A DNA stretch of 34,331 bases from Stenotrophomonas sp. UBA7346 (GTDB lineage: Bacteria; Pseudomonadota; Gammaproteobacteria; Xanthomonadales; Xanthomonadaceae), in contig DKPB01000013.1 of NCBI GenBank assembly GCA_002471015.1, positions 1-34,331 of the forward strand. Direction: 5' to 3'. A model generated the notes under the pieces. The model was not told where the DNA came from, did not search any database, and was given only the letters and a program-made list of their open reading frames with translations. The translations under genes were made by a program, and so were the position numbers. The stretch's first letter is position 1; each line of letters begins with the position of its first letter. Shown here in pieces: positions 17,168-25,900 of this stretch.

Positions 17168-17803
17168 ATGAACCTCAGATCGATTCCAGCACTTCCATTG
17201 GCGCTGCTTGCTGCAGCGCTGCATCTTTCGCCGTCGACCGCCGGGGCGGCCCAGGCGCCGGCCGACGACTTCATGGCGGCGCTGGCGCGCCACTGCGGGC
17301 AGGCATTTGCCGGGCGCATCGTCGCCAACCAGCCTGCCAGCAACACACCCGATCCTTTCGAGGGCAAGCCGCTGATCATGCACGTGCGTGGCTGCGATGC
17401 GCCGGCCGAGGAGCTGCGGGTGCCGTTCCACGTGGGCGATGACCATTCGCGGACCTGGGTGTTGACCCGTACCGATAGCGGGCTGCGACTCAAGCACGAC
17501 CACCGCCACGCCGATGGCACGCCCGATGCGGTGACCCTGTACGGCGGTGACACGGTGGCGGCAGGCAGTGCGCTGCGCCAGCAGTTTCCGGTGGATGCGG
17601 CGTCGCTGGCGATGTTCAAGGCGCAGGCGATGACCGCGTCGCTCAGCAACACCTGGGCGATGGAAGTCGAACCGGGCCAGCGCTTCCTGTACGAACTGTC
17701 ACGCCCGGATGGGCGCTTGTTCCAGGTGGAGTTCGACCTGACCCAGCCGGTGGACCTGCCGCCGCCGCCGTGGGGCGCACAGACCAATGAAAAGGGCGCC
17801 TGA
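17168..17803 (+). CDS. Exported protein of unknown function
   Basis: A 211-residue protein that I cannot assign to a named family. Residues 1-28 are a clear Sec signal peptide (LALLAAALHLSPSTAGAAQ, cleavage near AGA-AQ). The mature part has two cysteines, Cys43 and Cys78, that could form a disulfide; both lie in conserved-looking segments (ARHCGQAFAGRI and HVRGCDAP). Further on, DDHSRTWVLTRTDSGLRLKHDHRHADG looks like strand-turn-strand structure. It ends in a proline-rich tail. The ATG at 17168 is the only reasonable start in this frame after the kinase; no good Shine-Dalgarno is visible. It follows the kinase by 94 bp on the same strand. Its stop codon lies in the loop of a terminator. Confidence 0.72.
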   Translation: MNLRSIPALPLALLAAALHLSPSTAGAAQAPADDFMAALARHCGQAFAGRIVANQPASNTPDPFEGKPLIMHVRGCDAPAEELRVPFHVGDDHSRTWVLTRTDSGLRLKHDHRHADGTPDAVTLYGGDTVAAGSALRQQFPVDAASLAMFKAQAMTASLSNTWAMEVEPGQRFLYELSRPDGRLFQVEFDLTQPVDLPPPPWGAQTNEKGA

Positions 17804-17815
17804 AGGCGCCCTTTT
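17790..17815. terminator. Bidirectional rho-independent terminator with the stop codon in its loop
   Basis: AAAAGGGCGCC (17790-17800), loop TGAA (17801-17804) and GGCGCCCTTTT (17805-17815) form a perfect 11-bp stem with A- and T-ends suitable for both strands. It separates the exported-protein gene and the convergent DUF3011 gene. The TGA stop codon at 17801-17803 occupies the tetraloop. Confidence 0.9.
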
Positions 17816-17837
17816 CGCTGTTGCCGGGGGGGCGGCC

Positions 17838-18785
17838 TCAGCGGCTGCCAAAACGCGCGCGGCAACCACCGTTCACCCAGATGCTGTTGCCGTTGTAGCC
17901 CCAGTTGCGGCCTTCCAGGCAGCGCGTGTCCGAGACCTGCTGGATGATCACCGGGCGGCCACGGCGGCGGTCCCAGTTGCAGGTGTTCAAGCGATTGCTG
18001 TTGCTGTGGCAATCGACAAAGTAGTTGTTGTTGTTGCCGCCCCAGCCGCCTCGGCCTTGGGTGAACTCGGCGCGGCAGCCGCCGCTGACCCAGACACTGC
18101 CGTTGTTGCTGCCCCAGTTGCGGCCTTCGATGCAGCGGGTGTCGGAGATCTGCCGCAACAGCATGGCGCTGCGCCAGCCGGTGTTGCAGACCTGGTGACG
18201 GTTGTTGTTGCTGTCGCAGCGGACGGTGCCATTGTTGTTCCAGCCGCCCTGGCCATTGCCGTTGCCCCAGCCATTGCCGCGGCCTTGGGCGAACTCGGCA
18301 CGGCAGCCGCCGCTGACCCAGACGCTGCCATTGCTGCTGCCCCAGTTGCGGCCTTCGACGCAGCGGGTGTCCGAGACCTGGCGCACCAGCACCGCACTGC
18401 GCCAGCCCGTATGACAGACCTGCTGGCGGTTGTTGTTGCTGTCACAGCGGAGGGTGCCGGTGTTGTTCCAGCCGCCTTGTCCCTGGCCGTGCCCGCCCCC
18501 CCAGCCGCCACGGCCTTCGGCGAACTCGGCGCGGCAGCCGTTGCTGACCCACACCGCGCCATTGCTGCTGCCCCAACTGCGTCCTTCCACGCAGTCGCCG
18601 CGCGATAACTGGCGCACCAGTACCGCGCTGCGCCAGTCGGTACGGCAGACCCGCTGGCGCTGGTCCACGCTTTCACAGCGGATGGTGTTGGCTTGCTGGC
18701 CATAGCTCTGCGCAGCCGCAGGGGCGATGGTCATGGCCAGTGGCAGCAGGGTTGCCAGGCCGGCAAACAGGATGGAACGGTACAT
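17838..18785 (-). CDS. Exported protein with four DUF3011 repeats
   Basis: A 315-residue secreted or cell-surface protein. Residues 1-26 form a signal peptide (LATLLPLAMTIAPAAA). The mature protein has four repeats of about 54 residues at 36-89, 112-166, 188-242 and 258-312. Each has four cysteines at similar spacing (for example 114, 124, 142, 161) and the core C-EGRNWG-NGS-WV-GGCRAEF, which matches DUF3011. Linkers of 15-25 residues rich in Gly, Trp, Asn and Gln separate them. Repeat 4 is divergent in its middle (DRRRGRPVIIQQ instead of GWRSAVLVRQ). Function is unknown; the cysteine pattern suggests two disulfides per repeat. AGGGAAG precedes the ATG. A promoter-like TATAGT lies upstream. 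Confidence 0.88.
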   Translation of the reverse strand: MYRSILFAGLATLLPLAMTIAPAAAQSYGQQANTIRCESVDQRQRVCRTDWRSAVLVRQLSRGDCVEGRSWGSSNGAVWVSNGCRAEFAEGRGGWGGGHGQGQGGWNNTGTLRCDSNNNRQQVCHTGWRSAVLVRQVSDTRCVEGRNWGSSNGSVWVSGGCRAEFAQGRGNGWGNGNGQGGWNNNGTVRCDSNNNRHQVCNTGWRSAMLLRQISDTRCIEGRNWGSNNGSVWVSGGCRAEFTQGRGGWGGNNNNYFVDCHSNSNRLNTCNWDRRRGRPVIIQQVSDTRCLEGRNWGYNGNSIWVNGGCRARFGSR

Positions 18786-18816
18786 GGCGGCTTCCCTGTT
18801 CAGGTTTGGTGGGCGA

Positions 18817-18835
18817 ACTATAGGTGGAATCCCAC
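18817..18835 (-). promoter_or_regulatory. Candidate promoter/operator of the DUF3011 gene
   Basis: On the minus strand TATAGT (18817-18822) is a good -10 hexamer about 32 bases before the start codon. Immediately upstream is the dyad GTGG, four bases, CCAC (18824-18835), where a regulator could bind. No -35 box is evident, which would fit an activator-dependent promoter. Confidence 0.35.
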
Positions 18836-18862
18836 TTAAGGGGGCGTGACTGGGCCGCGGAT

Positions 18863-18891
18863 TTGCTCCAGCCCCCGCTCAGCGCCAAAAT
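18863..18891 (+). promoter_or_regulatory. Weak candidate promoter of aspS
   Basis: TTGCTC (18863-18868), 17 bases, CAAAAT (18886-18891). The match to consensus is modest but the spacing is ideal. A short CCCGGC/GCCGGG hairpin lies between it and the start codon. Confidence 0.28.
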
Positions 18892-18941
18892 ACGGGGCTA
18901 CCCGGCGCCGTTTCGTGCCGGGCCCCCCTGCGGAGCTTCCC

Positions 18942-20699
18942 ATGCGTACCCATTTCTGCGGCCTGGTCGATGAGACCCTGATCGGCCAAACCGTGACCCT
19001 CGCCGGCTGGACTGACGTTGCCCGTAACCTCGGCGGCGTCTGCTTCATCGATCTGCGCGACCACGAAGGCATCGTCCAGGTCACCGTCGAGCCCGACAAC
19101 GCTGAAGTCTTTGCCGTTGCCGCCAGCCTGGGTTACGAGGACGTGCTGCAGGTGGAAGGCGTGGTGCGTGCCCGCCATGCGGTCAACGACAAGATCCGCA
19201 GTGGCAAGGTGGAAGTGATCGCCACCCGCATCACCCTCCTCAACAAGGCTGCGCCGCTGCCGTTCCACGCGCATGAGAACCCGGGCGAAGACACCCGCCT
19301 GAAGTACCGCTACCTGGACCTGCGCCGCCCGGAAATGCAGCGCATGCAGCGCACCCGCATCAAGCTGGTGCAGGCCCTGCGCCGTCACCTTGACGAGCGC
19401 GGCTTCCAGGACATCGAAACCCCGATCCTGACCAAGGCCACCCCGGAAGGCGCGCGCGACTTCCTGGTGCCGGCGCGCATGCACCCGGGTGAGTTCTACG
19501 CGTTGCCGCAGAGCCCGCAGCTGTTCAAGCAGATCCTGATGGTGGCCGGCTTTGACCGTTACTACCAGGTGGCACGTTGCTTCCGCGACGAGGCCCTGCG
19601 TGCCGACCGCCAGCTGGAGTTCACCCAGCTGGACATGGAGTTCGCCTTCGTCCGCGAGCGCGACATCCAGGATTTCGTCGAGAACATGATCCGCGCCATC
19701 TTCAAGGAAGTGGTGGACGTTGACCTGGCCGCACAGTTCCCGCGCATGACGTGGGCCGAGGCGATGCGTCGCTACGGCTCGGACAAGCCGGACCTGCGCA
19801 TCGCACTGGAACTGGTGGACGTGGCTGAACTGGTCAAGACCAGCGAGTTCCCCGTGTTCACTGCCGCGGCCAATGACGCCGACGGCCGCGTGGCCGCGCT
19901 GCGCATCCCGGGCGGCGCCAGCCTCAGCCGCAAGCAGATCGACGAATACGCCGCCCACGCCGCCAAATACGGCGCCAAGGGCCTGGCCTACATCAAGATC
20001 GCCGACAACGGCGAGGTCAGCTCGCCGATCCAGAAGTTCTTCGGCGAAGACGCCTTTGCCGCGCTGCTCAAGCACATTGGTGCCGGCAATGGCGACATCG
20101 TGTTCTTCGGCGCCGGTGGCTACAACAAGGTCTCCGACTTCATGGGCGCGCTGCGCCTGAAGGCCGGCAAGGACTTCGGCCTGGTCGCCGAGGGCTGGGC
20201 GCCGCTGTGGGTCACCGACTTCCCGATGTTCGAATGGGACGAGGAAGAGCAGCGCTACGTCGCCCTGCATCACCCCTTCACCGCGCCGGCGGTGGACGAC
20301 GTCGCCGACCTGCGCGCGCACGCCAGGACTGCGGTATCGCGTGGTTACGACATGGTGCTCAACGGCAATGAAATCGGTGGCGGCTCCATCCGTATCCACC
20401 GCCCGGAAATGCAGAGTGCGGTGTTCGAGCTGCTCGGCATTGGTGCCGAAGAGGCACGTGCCAAGTTCGGCTTCCTGCTGGATGCATTGAACTACGGCGC
20501 ACCGCCGCACGGCGGCATCGCCTTCGGCATCGACCGCATCGCCGCGCTGATGGCCGGCACCGAGTCGATCCGCGACGTGATCCCGTTCCCGAAGACCACC
20601 GGCGCACAGTGCCTGATGACCGATGCGCCGTCGCCGATCGCCGACGCGCAGCTGGCTGAAGTGCACGTGCAGGTGCGTCCGCGCGCCGACAAGGCCTGA
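18942..20699 (+). CDS. aspS: Aspartyl-tRNA synthetase, bacterial type
   Basis: A 585-residue class II synthetase that charges tRNA-Asp. The N-terminal anticodon-binding OB fold starts MRTHFCGLVDETLIGQTVTL. Class II motif 2 is FRDEALRADRQLEFTQLD and motif 3 is GGIAFGIDRIAAL; the large bacterial GAD insertion lies between. The usual RQPEFTQ proline is leucine here. Leu30 aligns with Leu30 of E. coli AspRS, whereas non-discriminating enzymes such as that of Pseudomonas aeruginosa have His at this place, so this enzyme may be Asp-specific. The start at 18942 has CGGAG seven bases upstream and matches the family N-terminus; the open frame 32 codons further upstream does not. A GNAT gene follows after three bases. 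Confidence 0.97.
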   Translation: MRTHFCGLVDETLIGQTVTLAGWTDVARNLGGVCFIDLRDHEGIVQVTVEPDNAEVFAVAASLGYEDVLQVEGVVRARHAVNDKIRSGKVEVIATRITLLNKAAPLPFHAHENPGEDTRLKYRYLDLRRPEMQRMQRTRIKLVQALRRHLDERGFQDIETPILTKATPEGARDFLVPARMHPGEFYALPQSPQLFKQILMVAGFDRYYQVARCFRDEALRADRQLEFTQLDMEFAFVRERDIQDFVENMIRAIFKEVVDVDLAAQFPRMTWAEAMRRYGSDKPDLRIALELVDVAELVKTSEFPVFTAAANDADGRVAALRIPGGASLSRKQIDEYAAHAAKYGAKGLAYIKIADNGEVSSPIQKFFGEDAFAALLKHIGAGNGDIVFFGAGGYNKVSDFMGALRLKAGKDFGLVAEGWAPLWVTDFPMFEWDEEEQRYVALHHPFTAPAVDDVADLRAHARTAVSRGYDMVLNGNEIGGGSIRIHRPEMQSAVFELLGIGAEEARAKFGFLLDALNYGAPPHGGIAFGIDRIAALMAGTESIRDVIPFPKTTGAQCLMTDAPSPIADAQLAEVHVQVRPRADKA

Positions 20700-20702
20700 G
20701 CC

Positions 20703-21224
20703 TTGGCCGCAGCCGCCAGCATCCGCCGTGCCACGCCCGAGGATGCCGGCGTGCTGTGCGCGCTGGCCGAGCGTACCTTCGTGGAGACGTTCGGCCATCT
20801 GTACCCGCCACAAGACCTGGCCGATTACCTGGCCACCGCCTATCCGCTGGAACTGCAGCGCCAGCAGCTGCAGTCCGGCGATTACGCGGCCTGGTTGCTT
20901 GAACAGGACGGCGCGGCGGTTGGCTTTGCCTTCGCCGGTCCCTGCGGTCTGCCGCATGCACAGGTGCAGGCCGGGGATGGCGAGCTGAAACGCTTGTACG
21001 TGCTGCGCAGCCACCAGAGCGGTGGCCACGGCGGGCGCCTGTTTGCCGCTGCGCTGGACTGGCTGCAGACCCCCGGGCGCACGCTTTGGATCGGCGTCTG
21101 GTCCGAGAACTTCGGCGCGCAGCGCTTCTATGCACGGCATGGTTTCGTGCAGGCCGGTGCCTACGAATTTCCGGTGGGCGCTACCCGCGACCGGGAATTC
21201 ATCCTGCGGCGGCAGCCGGGCTGA
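20703..21224 (+). CDS. GNAT-family N-acetyltransferase
   Basis: A 173-residue cytosolic acetyltransferase. The profile runs from SIRRATPEDAGVLCALAERTF through the central strand GELKRLYVLRSHQSGGHGGRLFAAALDWL, where the acetyl-CoA-binding loop (QSGGHGGR) matches the R/Q-x-x-G-x-G/A motif, to the final WSENFGAQRFYARHGFVQAG. The start is TTG at 20703, three bases after the aspS stop codon; this is the only start that keeps the full N-terminal strand, and it implies translational coupling to aspS. Acceptor substrate unknown. The similarity is to the RimI-like and phosphinothricin-acetyltransferase-like GNATs in general. Confidence 0.85.
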   Translation: MAAAASIRRATPEDAGVLCALAERTFVETFGHLYPPQDLADYLATAYPLELQRQQLQSGDYAAWLLEQDGAAVGFAFAGPCGLPHAQVQAGDGELKRLYVLRSHQSGGHGGRLFAAALDWLQTPGRTLWIGVWSENFGAQRFYARHGFVQAGAYEFPVGATRDREFILRRQPG

Positions 21225-21239
21225 GCCCAGCCGCTGCCG
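21210..21239. terminator. Hairpin between the convergent GNAT and fecR-like genes
   Basis: CGGCAGC (21210-21216) pairs with GCTGCCG (21233-21239), and an inner GGGC/GCCC pair closes on TGA, the GNAT stop codon (21222-21224). It fills the 16-base space between the two genes. There is no T-tract, so its use as a terminator is uncertain. Confidence 0.4.
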
Positions 21240-21240
21240 T

Positions 21241-22290
21241 TCACCGGTACAGCTGGATCTGCTGACCGTCGTTGCGGTTGGATATGCGGTAAGCGGCGTG
21301 CAAGGCGTCGAGGAAACCTGCGGTGTCGTTGCTGTGGAACACCCCGCTGATCTTCAGCTGGCGCAGGGTGGCATCATCCACGTGGATCGGCGTGCCGCCG
21401 TAGCGGTTGAACTCGGCCACGGCCTGGTCCAACGGCTGCTCATCGAACACCAGCTGACCACGTGTCCATGCCGGACTGTCGGCCAGGCTGACGTCGTGCA
21501 CCTGCACGGCGCTGCCGCTGACCTGCGCGCGCTGGCCAGGCGTCAGCTCGCCGATGACCTTGCCGTCGGCACCGGTCTGGCGCAACTGCACCTTGCCCTC
21601 GAACAACGCGACAGACAGCGAGCCGTCGTGGCGGTCCACCTCGAACCGGGTGCCGATGGCGCGCACGCTGCCGCTGTCGGTGTCCACGCTGAGTGGGCGT
21701 TGCGGATCCTTGGCCACGCGGAAGAACGCACGGCCCTGCTGCAGGGTGATGCGGCGCTCTTTCGCGTCGTAATGCACCAGCAGGCGACTGGCGGTATCCA
21801 GGTCTACCCGGGTGCCGTCGTCCAGGCTGAAGCTGCGTTGTTGGCCCGGCGCGGTGGCGTACTGCTGCTGGGCAGGTGGCATCAGCATTTTCCAGCCGAT
21901 CGCCACCCCGACAAGGGCGGCGGCACTGGCGGCCAGCCAGCGCAGCCGGTGGCGGGGGCGGCGGGTGGTGTTGCGTGTGGGCGCCAGTGCCGCGGGGGGC
22001 ACGGGCGCGGCTGCTGCAGGTTGCGCCGAAGGCACGCTGGCAGGCATGCGTGCGTCGACCTCGGCACTGGCGGCAAAGTCGCCCAGCATCGTCCAGAGCT
22101 GTTGCATGCGCTGGTAGGCCGCACGGTGTTCGGGCGCGGCCGCCAGCCAGGCATCGGCCTGTTGCCGGTCATCGGCACTGACATCTTCGGCACGCAGGCG
22201 CGCGAACCAGCTGGCCGCCTGTGCCTGGACCGGATCGGGCGCTTCGTCGTGGTCGTCGTGCATGGGGTCGAGCAGATCGTCGTTGTTCAT
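21241..22290 (-). CDS. FecR-type anti-sigma / sigma regulator
   Basis: A 349-residue single-pass inner-membrane protein. Residues 20-75 carry the DUF4880-like cytosolic sigma-binding region (ASWFARLRAEDVSADDRQQADAWLAAAPEH). A low-complexity Ala/Pro stretch is followed by one membrane segment at about 117-134 (WLAASAAALVGVAIGWKM). The periplasmic FecR domain spans about 147-250 (FSLDDGTRVDLDTASRL, GRAFFRVAKDPQRPLSVDT, AIGTRFEV). The C-terminal 70 residues (VFDEQPLDQAVAEFNRYGG and following) resemble the STN fold that the receptor carries at its own N-terminus. It should receive the signal from the receptor at 22938-26015 and control the sigma factor encoded just upstream, whose stop codon overlaps its start as ATGA. 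Confidence 0.92.
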   Translation of the reverse strand: MNNDDLLDPMHDDHDEAPDPVQAQAASWFARLRAEDVSADDRQQADAWLAAAPEHRAAYQRMQQLWTMLGDFAASAEVDARMPASVPSAQPAAAAPVPPAALAPTRNTTRRPRHRLRWLAASAAALVGVAIGWKMLMPPAQQQYATAPGQQRSFSLDDGTRVDLDTASRLLVHYDAKERRITLQQGRAFFRVAKDPQRPLSVDTDSGSVRAIGTRFEVDRHDGSLSVALFEGKVQLRQTGADGKVIGELTPGQRAQVSGSAVQVHDVSLADSPAWTRGQLVFDEQPLDQAVAEFNRYGGTPIHVDDATLRQLKISGVFHSNDTAGFLDALHAAYRISNRNDGQQIQLYR

Positions 22291-22853
22291 GGCAGTTCCA
22301 GGCGCGTGCTGAAATGCAGCAGGGCGCGCATCATTTGCTTTTCCACAGCGCTGACACTGATGCCCAGCTGGCCGGCGATCGCGCTGTAGGTCAGGCCTTC
22401 ATAGCGGTTCAACAGGAATACCTGTTGGCAGCGCGGTGACAGTTCATCCAGGTGCTTGACGAAGGTACGCAGTCGTTCGCGATCCTGGTACACGCGTTCG
22501 CCGCTGACGGTCTCCGTTGGCCATCCTTCAACCGACTCATCGAGGGGCACATGTTGGCTGACGTGGCGGGTACGGTCGCGGCGGAACCGGTCGCGCAGCA
22601 GGTTGCCCGCTATCGTCATCAGGTACGCTTCGATGTTGCTCACCCGCTCGGCCTGAGGATCGCGCATCATGCGCACCAGGGTTTCCTGCGCCATATCCTC
22701 GGCATCATCGGGGGTGTTCAGGTGGTTCCTGAAGTAGCGCACCAGGCGCGGACGGTATTGCTGTGCCGTGGCGATGGCGTCCCGGGTTCCCTCAGGTTCC
22801 TGCTTGGTTGGCGGCGGCACAGTCATTTTCTGCGAAGTTGGGGTATGTGGCAC
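22287..22853 (-). CDS. ECF RNA polymerase sigma factor, FecI-like
   Basis: A 188-residue sigma-70-family protein with only regions 2 and 4. Region 2 is at about 30-95 (RPRLVRYFRNHLNTPDDAEDMAQETLVRMM, then NIEAYLMTIAGNLLRDRFRR), and region 4 at about 130-180 (LDELSPRCQQVFLLNRYEGL, then IAGQLGISVSAVEKQMMRAL). This is the iron-starvation FecI subgroup that pairs with FecR. The start is probably the GTG at 22853; ATG at 22826 is an alternative that would remove nine residues of low-complexity N-terminus. It overlaps the fecR-like gene by four bases. It is divergent from the STN-type receptor across 84 bp, the expected target promoter. Confidence 0.92.
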   Translation of the reverse strand: MPHTPTSQKMTVPPPTKQEPEGTRDAIATAQQYRPRLVRYFRNHLNTPDDAEDMAQETLVRMMRDPQAERVSNIEAYLMTIAGNLLRDRFRRDRTRHVSQHVPLDESVEGWPTETVSGERVYQDRERLRTFVKHLDELSPRCQQVFLLNRYEGLTYSAIAGQLGISVSAVEKQMMRALLHFSTRLELP

Positions 22854-22937
22854 GGTCAGCTTGAGGCACAGCCGGGGGAAGTGCCAGATGAGGGATTTTC
22901 GCGGTAGTGCGTCTGGGCAGGCACTGGAAGGATAGCC

Positions 22938-25900
22938 ATGGCGTCAGCGGACGGGTGCGGAAAGCAGGGCATGAGCGTTTGGCGGGCACGCGCCGGCGCC
23001 GCCGTGGGTGGCTGCCTGCAGCGCGCGCTATGGCTGGGGTGGCTGCTGATGGCACCGCTGCTGGCAAACGCGCAACCCCGCGCATTGCAGTTGCAGGCAC
23101 AGCCCTTGGCGCGGTCGTTGACCGAACTGGCCAGGGTGTTGGATCTGCAGATCCTGGTTCCCCCCGAGCTCACCCAGGGCAGGCAGGCGCCCGCGCTGCA
23201 GGGGCAGTACACCCCGGCCCAGGCCCTGCAACGTTTGCTGGCCGGCACCGGCCTGAGCTACCGGCAAGGCGATACCGGCGTCATCACCATCATCGCCTTG
23301 CCGGCTGCCGCCCCGCGCGTTGCCGGTACAGCAGCGATGGCACCGGCCACCGCCACCTTGCCGGCCCTGTTGACCTCGCTGGCGCCAGTGCAGGTGACCG
23401 GCTCGCATATTCCGCGCAGCGTGCTGCAGGCCGCGGCGCCGGTAACGGTGATAAGTGCGCAGCAGATCGAACGCGAAGGCCACCGCAGCCTGGCCGAGGC
23501 GCTGGCCACGCATGGGGTAAGCGACTATGGCGCGGAGTCCGAGGGCGCCGGTGGCCGCTTCTCGGCCAATGCCCAACCCTTGAACCTGAAAGGATTGGGG
23601 CCGGGACGGGCGTTGATCCTGGTCGATGGCAGGCGGGTGCCGGATTACCCGTTTCCATCGGCCGGGCGCAGCAATTTCCAGAGTCTGGGCAGCATTCCCT
23701 TGGCCAGCGTCGAGCGGGTCGAGGTGATGACGGGGGGGGCATCGGCCATCTACGGTGCCGACGCCATCGCCGGTGTGGTCAATATCGTGCTCAAGCGTGG
23801 GCGGACGGGGGCGCAGTTGCGCCTGCGCACCGGCAGCAGCAGCCAAGGCGGTGGCAACCAGCTGGACCTGCAATGGGCCCATGGCCATGGCGGCGAAGAC
23901 TGGGGTGTGGACTACGCGTTGCAGTACACCCGCAGCGGCATGTTGCGCGGCAATCAGCGTGACCTGCATCGCCCGGCGCAAGTTGCTGCGCAACCGGCAT
24001 TGGCACTTGCCATCGGGCAGCGACCAGATCCCGCCAATATACCGCTCGCGCCGTTGTTGGCAGGTGCATGTGCGCCCTGGCAAGGGCAGTTCACGCAGTG
24101 GAACTACCGGCCTGTGCCCGGCACGCTACCACTGCAGGGCGACAGCTGCGGCAGTTGGGACGGCCCTGGCTACGCTTCGCTCAGCGACGGCGTGCAGGCG
24201 TTGTCGGGGCAATTGCACGGGCAATGGCAGCTGTCCGCGGCTACCGGGCTGTGGCTGTCCGCGCAGTATTGGCGGTCGCGCAGCAGGCTGTCCGATGGCA
24301 TGGAAGTGATCACCGGCCCGCATCTGCGGGCAACCGGCAAGGTCGATCAGTTCCAGGACCCGCGCTTTGGCGTGATCGCACCCTGGCGGGTGCTGACCCC
24401 CCAGGAAGTGGGTGGGCTGGCTGCCATGGATGATCGCTACCGCGAGTGGATGCTGGACCTTGCCACGGGCCTGCGCGGCCAGTACGGCTCACATTGGAAC
24501 TGGAATTTCAGCCTCAGCCATACCGACTACGTCGCCCACCGTGCGCGTCGTCGCCTGCTCGGTGACAAAGTCGATGCGTTCTTCTTCGGCCCGTCCTTGG
24601 GGACGACAAGCACCGGGATGCCGATCCGGCAGTTGGACCTGGCGCACTGGTTGCAGCCCATCACGCCGGAAGACTATGCCGCGCTGTCCAGCGTGGTGGA
24701 CTACAACGCGCAGACCCACACCGATGCGCTGAGCTACAGGGTGAATGGCCGCGTGATGGCGTTGCCCGCCGGCGCGCTGGAAGCGGCCCTGATAATGGAA
24801 GCCAACCGCCAGCGTTACCGACTGCGCAGCACCCCCTCGGTGCTGCCCCTGCAACTGGATCTGTATGACCTCACCGGCAGCGTGGGTGATGGCGTCCGTG
24901 ACCGGCTGGCACTTGGGGGGGAAGTCCGGGTGCCGTTGACCTCCGCGCTGACCGCCAGCCTTGCCGGGCGTCTGGATGACTACCGCGATGGCACCGGCTT
25001 GCCGGTGGCACGGACCTGGAATGCTGGCCTGGAATGGCGCCCGCTGGCAGGCGTGCTGCTGCGGGCCAGCCACGCCACCAGCTTCAAGGCACCGGACATG
25101 CATTGGATATTCACCGACGGCGGCGGGAGCTTTGGCACCGCGGTGGATGCCACGGCCTGTATCAACGCTGGCGCCAACCCGCGCTGCGCGGGTTACAGCT
25201 ACGAGTTCCTCACCCGTACCTACCGCAACCCCGCCCTGCAGGCCGAGACGGGGCGATCAACGACCGCTGGTATGGTCTGGGATGCCAGCCCCGCGCTGAC
25301 CCTGAGCGTGGACTATTGGGATGTGCGCAACCAGGGCGGCATCGGCCGGGTGTCGCCGGCACAGCTGCTGCGTGACGAGGCCGAATGCATGACCGGGCTG
25401 ACGCTGGATGGGCGCCCGGTTACGGTGGATACGCAGTCGATGGAATGCCGCAAGGCACGGATGCGGGTGACTCGCAGCGGGGCCAACGGCGGTGGCCAGG
25501 TGCTGATGGTCGAGTCGATGCCGATCAACCAATCCTGGCGCCATCTGCGCGGGGTCGATGCCACGCTGGACTGGCGCCAAACCACCGGGCTGGGGGATTT
25601 CAGCGCCAACCTGCTATGGTCGCATACCTTCTGGGCGCAGCGGCGGATGCGTGCGCCAGGCACCCTGCACGATGTGTGGCGCGATGCCAGCGACAACCTG
25701 GCGTTCCGCAGCAACCTGCGCGGCAGCTTCGGTTGGCAAGGGCAAGGGGGCTGGTCGGCCAATCTGTTCGGTGTGCGCCATGGCAGCTTGCCGCGTGCCG
25801 ATGGAAGTGGGCGCCTGCCTGCGCAGCTGCTGTGGAACGCCAATCTCGGCCGACGCATCTCCGACCATGCCGCGCTGACCCTGTTCGTCAACAATCTGCT

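Noticed and set aside
17787..18608. A 273-codon plus-strand frame with Ala/Val repeats
   Set aside because: Its apparent repeats are the reverse image of the DUF3011 repeats on the other strand.
18879..21140. A 753-codon open frame on the minus strand across aspS
   Set aside because: It is antisense to a certain gene, has no recognisable domain and is explained by high GC content, which removes stop codons in shadow frames.
22854..22937. A FecI-type promoter in the gap before the STN receptor
   Set aside because: A GAAAAT-like sequence is present but on the wrong strand or spacing for the receptor, and ECF consensus for this subgroup is not secure enough to call it.
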